Shown here: positions 7,048 to 7,849 of the stretch, piece by piece
Layout of the letters: the number at the start of each line of letters is the position of its first letter
How positions within the stretch are numbered: the stretch's first letter is position 1
Origin: Bacilli bacterium
Lineage (GTDB): Bacteria; Bacillota_I; Bacilli_A; RFN20; CAG-826
Reading direction: 5' to 3'
Assembly (NCBI GenBank): GCA_017617775.1
Contig: JAFZVO010000058.1
Location: 1 to 7,849 of the forward strand
Length of the DNA stretch: 7,849 nt
Translations under genes and position numbers: made by a program
The notes under the pieces: model-generated
Told to the model about the DNA's origin: nothing
What the model saw: only the letters and a program-made list of their open reading frames with translations
Databases searched by the model: none

Positions 7048-7070
7048 TATACAATATATAATGTTGTATA
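7048..7070. repeat. Inverted repeat in the cyclophilin/ATPase intergenic region
   Basis: TATACAA (7048-7054) and TTGTATA (7064-7070) are perfect 7-bp inverted arms around 9 nt. The right arm overlaps the TATAAT of the ATPase gene and the predicted transcription start of the cyclophilin gene. An operator is plausible; chance is a real alternative in such AT-rich sequence. Confidence 0.4.
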
Positions 7071-7072
7071 AT
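7067..7072 (+). promoter_or_regulatory. -10 box of the DnaB-like ATPase gene
   Basis: A perfect TATAAT lies 36 nt before the ATG at 7109, predicting a start near 7079 and a leader of about 30 nt that contains the ribosome binding site. No good -35 hexamer is seen 16-18 bp upstream. Confidence 0.5.
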
Positions 7073-7073
7073 T

Positions 7074-7102
7074 ATTATAACAAGTTTATTTAACGAGGTC
7101 AG
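7074..7102 (-). promoter_or_regulatory. Extended -10 promoter of the cyclophilin gene
   Basis: On the minus strand CTGACC (7102-7097, four of six matches to TTGACA) precedes TATAAT (7079-7074) with 17-bp spacing, and TG one base before the hexamer gives a full extended -10 (TGTTATAAT). The predicted start near 7067 gives a leader of about 54 nt containing the GGAGGT site. It overlaps the ATPase gene's leader and ribosome binding site. Confidence 0.65.
7095..7098 (+). promoter_or_regulatory. Ribosome binding site of the DnaB-like ATPase gene
   Basis: GAGG ends 10 nt before ATG at 7109 and 19 nt before the next in-frame ATG (7118), which favours 7109 as the start. The match is shorter than that of the cyclophilin gene. 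Confidence 0.65.
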
Positions 7103-7108
7103 ACTTTT

Positions 7109-7768
7109 ATGGAAATCATGAAAATTGAAAAAGGCTATTTAACCATTCTTACAGGAAAAACTGATATGGGTAAATCCACCATTACAGTTTACGATTACAG
7201 CGAACTTCTCAAAGTCGGTAAAAGAGTAATCTTCTTCTCCTATGAATACTGCCAATCCATCATCTATAACAAACTCATTTCTCACTTCAAAACTAACTGG
7301 GGACAATTATTCAACCTCAACATCATCGATGCTAACGGTTTGAACCTTCAATCCCTCGTCAATATCGTGAGAAATAAGAAGGGAAGTGTCGATGCCGTTT
7401 ACATCGATTATCTTGACCTACTTAAGAATAGTACATACCCATTAAAAGAAGGCGAGAAAGACCCGCATGAACTCGAGCACATTCAAGAGATTGTCCGTGA
7501 GCTCGCGGAACTCGCGAAAGAATGCGATATCCCAGTCGTCTTATTATCACAAACAGGTAGCTCCACTAACTTCGAGAAGTCCGTCGAAAGACTCAACTCC
7601 TTCTGTGAGAAAGTCCCAGATAATAATGTCATCAAGATGTTCATCGGCAAAGGCAACATCATCGATGAAAGAATCGATTACAGCGATATCGTCCACCTCA
7701 TCCTCGTCGATGGCTATAATCTCAAACATTATTCTTCCATCAACATTAAAGAAATCTATAACGACTAA
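7109..7768 (+). CDS. Small P-loop ATPase resembling the DnaB helicase C-terminal domain
   Basis: This 219-residue protein has a RecA/DnaB-type ATPase core almost from its first residue. Walker A is GKTDMGKST at 16-24, with K22 and S23. RVIFFSYEYC at 39-48 matches the DnaB strand ending in the catalytic Glu (SLEM), giving E46. AVYIDYLDLL at 96-105 is Walker B (DnaB IDYLQLM), with D100. VVLLSQ, ending at Q148, corresponds to the DnaB H3 motif. The region corresponding to H4 is diverged: the R-x-x-K/R-P and DLRxSG residues that carry the arginine finger in DnaB are not recognisable, although IIDERIDYSDIVHLI may correspond to the segment that follows. The protein lacks the DnaB N-terminal primase-binding domain and is shorter than a full DnaB C-terminal domain. 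It could be a stand-alone RecA-fold ATPase, a phage- or plasmid-derived remnant or a regulator; hexamer formation and DNA binding cannot be judged. It has a ribosome binding site upstream and a terminator 23 nt after its TAA. Confidence 0.85.
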   Translation: MEIMKIEKGYLTILTGKTDMGKSTITVYDYSELLKVGKRVIFFSYEYCQSIIYNKLISHFKTNWGQLFNLNIIDANGLNLQSLVNIVRNKKGSVDAVYIDYLDLLKNSTYPLKEGEKDPHELEHIQEIVRELAELAKECDIPVVLLSQTGSSTNFEKSVERLNSFCEKVPDNNVIKMFIGKGNIIDERIDYSDIVHLILVDGYNLKHYSSINIKEIYND

Positions 7769-7790
7769 TTATATTTATCCTCCTCAAAAC

Positions 7791-7824
7791 AAAAGCTTCC
7801 ATCGATTTGATTTGGAAGCTTTTT
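7791..7824 (+). terminator. Intrinsic (probably bidirectional) terminator
   Basis: AAAAGCTTCCA (7791-7801) pairs perfectly with TGGAAGCTTTT (7813-7823), an 11-bp stem with an 11-nt loop, and a T-run ends at 7824. It begins 23 nt after the ATPase stop. The A-run on the left arm, with further A bases before it, gives a U-tract on the minus strand too, so it could also serve a convergent gene entering from the right. Confidence 0.85.
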
Positions 7825-7849
7825 ATCTCAAGTCTCTAACGACCATCAT
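7823..7849 (-). CDS. Possible C-terminal tail of a convergent gene (partial)
   Basis: On the minus strand an open frame enters from the right edge and reads eight residues (MMVVRDLR) before TAA at 7825-7823, directly against the terminator stem. The bidirectional shape of that terminator suits a convergent gene ending here. Eight codons are too few to identify a product or exclude chance. Confidence 0.3.
   Translation of the reverse strand: MMVVRDLR

Noticed and set aside
7547..7729. Minus-strand open frame of 60 codons within the ATPase gene
   Set aside because: It is highly acidic, as expected from reading ATC/GAT-rich codons in reverse, and has no start signals.
7779..7785. CCTCCTC after the ATPase stop (AGGAGG on the minus strand)
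   Set aside because: It looks like a strong Shine-Dalgarno sequence on the minus strand, but no start codon follows at a usable distance and the frame runs into the ATPase gene's coding strand.

Overview
The window looks like chromosomal DNA of a low-GC Gram-positive bacterium. A gut Mollicutes/Bacilli lineage of the RF39 or Erysipelotrichia sort is my inference from the AT-rich intergenic DNA, compact layout, lysine/asparagine-rich proteins and Ile/Leu codon mix; no marker gene fixes the taxonomy. Tryptophan is TGG throughout and TGA ends the metalloprotease gene, so there is no sign of the Mycoplasma-type code. No tRNA, rRNA, IS element, CRISPR array or phage structural gene is visible.

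Layout, left to right. (1) 1-1408, minus: a membrane-anchored extracytoplasmic protein of unknown function whose C-terminus lies beyond the left edge. (2) 1508-4017, plus: a two-gene operon with a secreted lipoprotein metalloprotease of the M6 type, followed through an ATGA stop/start overlap by a short-chain dehydrogenase. (3) 4001-4921, minus: an alpha/beta hydrolase whose 3' end overlaps the dehydrogenase by 17 bp. (4) 4981-6528, plus: a large FAD-dependent oxidoreductase of the amine-oxidase/UDP-galactopyranose-mutase-like family. (5) 6537-7013, minus: a cyclophilin peptidyl-prolyl isomerase. (6) 7109-7768, plus: a small stand-alone P-loop ATPase resembling the DnaB helicase core, followed by a strong intrinsic terminator. 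The last bases may hold the tail of another minus-strand gene. No stretch over about 110 bp lacks a gene.

The genes do not form an obvious pathway. Two encode envelope or secreted proteins (the anchored protein and the M6 lipoprotein), two are soluble oxidoreductases, one is a hydrolase, one a folding catalyst and one a nucleic-acid-type ATPase. The more unusual content is in expression signals. Four genes have a -10 hexamer only 6-9 nt before ATG and no Shine-Dalgarno sequence, which predicts leaderless or nearly leaderless mRNAs. The cyclophilin and ATPase genes instead have clear ribosome binding sites and divergent promoters whose -10 boxes almost touch. I see no clearly new multi-gene system; the small DnaB-like ATPase and the leaderless start pattern are the most useful leads.
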